A stretch of 7,085 nt of DNA from Scatosoma sp045614565 (GTDB lineage: Bacteria > Bacillota > Clostridia > Christensenellales > Borkfalkiaceae). A program made the position numbers and the translations under genes. Every line of letters starts with the position of its first letter. Positions within the stretch are counted from its first letter, which is position 1. The DNA lies in contig JAZLDG010000098.1 in the NCBI GenBank assembly GCA_045614565.1, forward strand, positions 1 through 7,085, given 5' to 3'. Shown one piece after another: positions 5,991-7,085 of this stretch. Under the pieces are notes generated by a model. It was not told where the DNA came from, ran no database searches, and worked only from the letters and a program-made list of their open reading frames with translations.

Positions 5991-6913
5991 GTGTTGAGAA
6001 AATTCCCGTGGAGGCGAACGACGAAAGCCCGAAGCCTCCGATAACCGTGTATCAAACGGTAAAAAATACAATGAGCGTATCCAACGAGGCGTTCGTCAAC
6101 GGTATATTACTCACGGTTGCGGCGTTGTTGCTCGTCGGTATTCTTGCAACGTATTTCGTTAAAGATTTACCCGACGTCATTCTGGATATTCGCGAGATAT
6201 CCAAGCAGGCATTGTGGGTGTTTATTGGCGGTTACGCGATAGGCGAGCTGTTAAAGGTTGTGTTTATCAACCGCGCTCGCGTGGGCAAATATTACACGGA
6301 TATTCGCGACGACGCCAAAAAGGCTTTGAAAAAAATCGTAGAGGCGGGCAAAGCGGATAGAATAGGCGAGTATTGTAAATGGTATGCACAAGAGCTTTTT
6401 AACGAGAAACGGCGGCTTGTGCTGCAAAGCTCGGATATATCCTTGGAGGATTTTGAAGAAAAGTACGTGGCTTTATCCAAGAAAGAGATTTTGAAACGAT
6501 ACCCCAATTGCGCGTTATCGAAAAAGCAATTTAAGGCGATAAAAAAGGCGAATGCGGTGCAAATGGAAATTTATAATCCCGAATTTCTTTCTTCAGCGTT
6601 GGGTGGGAACGTGCGCACGATTCCGTCCAAGCGTTATAATGTAAAAAGCCGAAACGTAAAAAACGCGATATCTTCTATCGTGTTTGGGGCAGTCAGCTCG
6701 CTGTTCGGTGTTTCCTTTGCTAACGAGCTGATTTTTCATTTTTCCCAAGAAATAATCGTAGCGGCGGTGATTAAGGTAATTTTGCTTTTGTTGACGGTTG
6801 CGTTAAAAATCGTTTTCGCTCAATCCCTTGTGTACGATACCGAGGTGGGACGTTTCAAGCTCCAAGAAGAGGAAGCCGCCGCATATTTGCGCTGGTATGA
6901 CGAAACGAAATAA
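5987..6913 (+). CDS. Membrane protein with two helical hairpins around a basic cytoplasmic core
   Basis: From ATG 5987 the product is 308 residues. A polar, proline-containing N-terminus (about 1-35) leads into spans at about 36-58 and 75-94. Next is a central soluble region of about 130 residues (95-226), rich in Lys/Arg and so probably cytoplasmic. Two further spans lie at about 227-246 and 255-278, followed by a charged tail with LQEEEAAAYLRWYDE. Within the core, RIGEYCKWYAQELFNEKRR (125-143), ISLEDFEEKYVALSKKEIL (151-169) and LSKKQFKAIKKANAV (177-191) look like conserved helices. I recall this '2 TM, core with S-K-x-x-x-K-A-I-x-K-A-N, 2 TM' layout from uncharacterised proteins of Firmicutes prophages, but could not verify it. 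No enzyme motif, nucleotide-binding loop or known holin signature is seen. It is the last gene before a strong terminator and overlaps the previous one by four bases. Confidence 0.78.
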   Translation: MSVEKIPVEANDESPKPPITVYQTVKNTMSVSNEAFVNGILLTVAALLLVGILATYFVKDLPDVILDIREISKQALWVFIGGYAIGELLKVVFINRARVGKYYTDIRDDAKKALKKIVEAGKADRIGEYCKWYAQELFNEKRRLVLQSSDISLEDFEEKYVALSKKEILKRYPNCALSKKQFKAIKKANAVQMEIYNPEFLSSALGGNVRTIPSKRYNVKSRNVKNAISSIVFGAVSSLFGVSFANELIFHFSQEIIVAAVIKVILLLLTVALKIVFAQSLVYDTEVGRFKLQEEEAAAYLRWYDETK

Positions 6914-6916
6914 CAT

Positions 6917-6958
6917 AAAAAGACGGTTACGCTCGTATGGGCGTAGCCGTCTTTTTTT
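6917..6958 (+). terminator. Strong rho-independent terminator ending the operon
   Basis: The arms 6917-6932 and 6941-6956 pair over 16 positions (core AAGACGGTTACGC with GCGTAGCCGTCTT, one G-T wobble) around an eight-base loop, followed by a run of seven T (6952-6958). It starts four bases after the last stop codon (6911-6913) and is the expected end of the late transcript. Confidence 0.93.
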
Positions 6959-6962
6959 CTTA

Positions 6963-7000
6963 AAAAAATAAAAATTCGGGGAGCGAACTCTCCGAATTTT
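6963..7000 (-). terminator. Second hairpin, best read as a minus-strand terminator
   Basis: AAAATTCGGGGAG (6971-6983) and CTCTCCGAATTTT (6988-7000) pair over 13 positions with one wobble, around a CGAA loop. On the + strand no T run follows. On the - strand the stem is followed by an almost pure T stretch (complement of 6963-6974), as in an intrinsic terminator. It may stop a gene converging from the right of this window, and would then form a back-to-back pair with the preceding terminator. Confidence 0.6.
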
Positions 7001-7085
7001 GCAACAAAATCTGTGACGACAATGTATATATTATGTGGGGAACATTTGGTGAACAAACGCTGAAAGGCTTTATTTATAAGGGATT
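7001..7085. other. Unassigned non-coding tail of the window with an 11-bp-period direct repeat
   Basis: No supported gene lies here. TGGGGAACA (7036-7044) and TGGTGAACA (7047-7055) match at eight of nine positions and are spaced 11 bases apart, about one helical turn, so two bound proteins would sit on the same DNA face. This could be an integrase arm site, a regulator operator or chance. AT-rich sequence lies on both sides (for example TGTATATATTATG at 7024-7036). Confidence 0.35.

Noticed and set aside
6820..7056. Minus-strand open frame running over the terminator region to the window edge
   Set aside because: It reads straight through two terminator hairpins and into the end of a real gene. 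The residue pattern is not protein-like, and there is no ribosome binding site at its presumed start.
1..7085. tRNA, rRNA, CRISPR array, insertion sequence or transposase
   Set aside because: No cloverleaf-like sequence, no regularly spaced repeats, and no transposase motifs or terminal inverted repeats were seen on either strand.

Overview
The window looks like the 3' end of the late structural operon of a tailed phage or prophage of a Gram-positive, Firmicutes-type host, most likely a Clostridia relative. The evidence is ten tightly packed genes, all on the + strand, most with AAGGAG-type ribosome binding sites and standard stop codons, with overlaps or gaps of only a few bases, ending at one strong intrinsic terminator. 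No single gene carries a universal phage hallmark such as terminase or portal. The phage assignment rests on tail/baseplate-like protein architecture and on gene order. Exact host and phage genus cannot be read from the sequence.

Layout. (1) Positions 1-444: C-terminal part of a beta-rich protein cut by the window edge, probably tail/baseplate. (2) 458-4014: the host-recognition block. It holds a 449-residue baseplate-like protein with a PKD-like fold and BspA-type leucine-rich repeats, a 394-residue tail-fibre-like protein, a 66-residue accessory protein, and a 274-residue protein with a tandem YYN repeat and an InlB/Flg_new-like repeat. The last two genes sit in a clearly AT-richer island, which suggests modular exchange. 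(3) 4027-4826: two small cytoplasmic proteins, one of about 109 residues and one of 152 residues with a C-terminal coiled coil. (4) 4843-6913: three consecutive membrane proteins: a secreted-then-anchored protein with a cytoplasmic coiled coil, a compact four-helix membrane protein, and a protein with two membrane hairpins around a basic cytoplasmic core. (5) 6914-7085: a strong terminator, a second hairpin better oriented to terminate minus-strand transcription, and an unassigned AT-rich stretch with an 11-bp-period direct repeat.

How they may work together (inference): genes 1-5 would build the distal tail and its receptor-binding parts, and genes 6-7 may be small tail or assembly factors. 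The three membrane genes sit where lysis genes often lie, but I see no endolysin signature anywhere in the window. They are therefore either the holin-like part of a split lysis system or a membrane-remodelling or host-surface module of unknown role. I regard this membrane triad as the best candidate for something undescribed.
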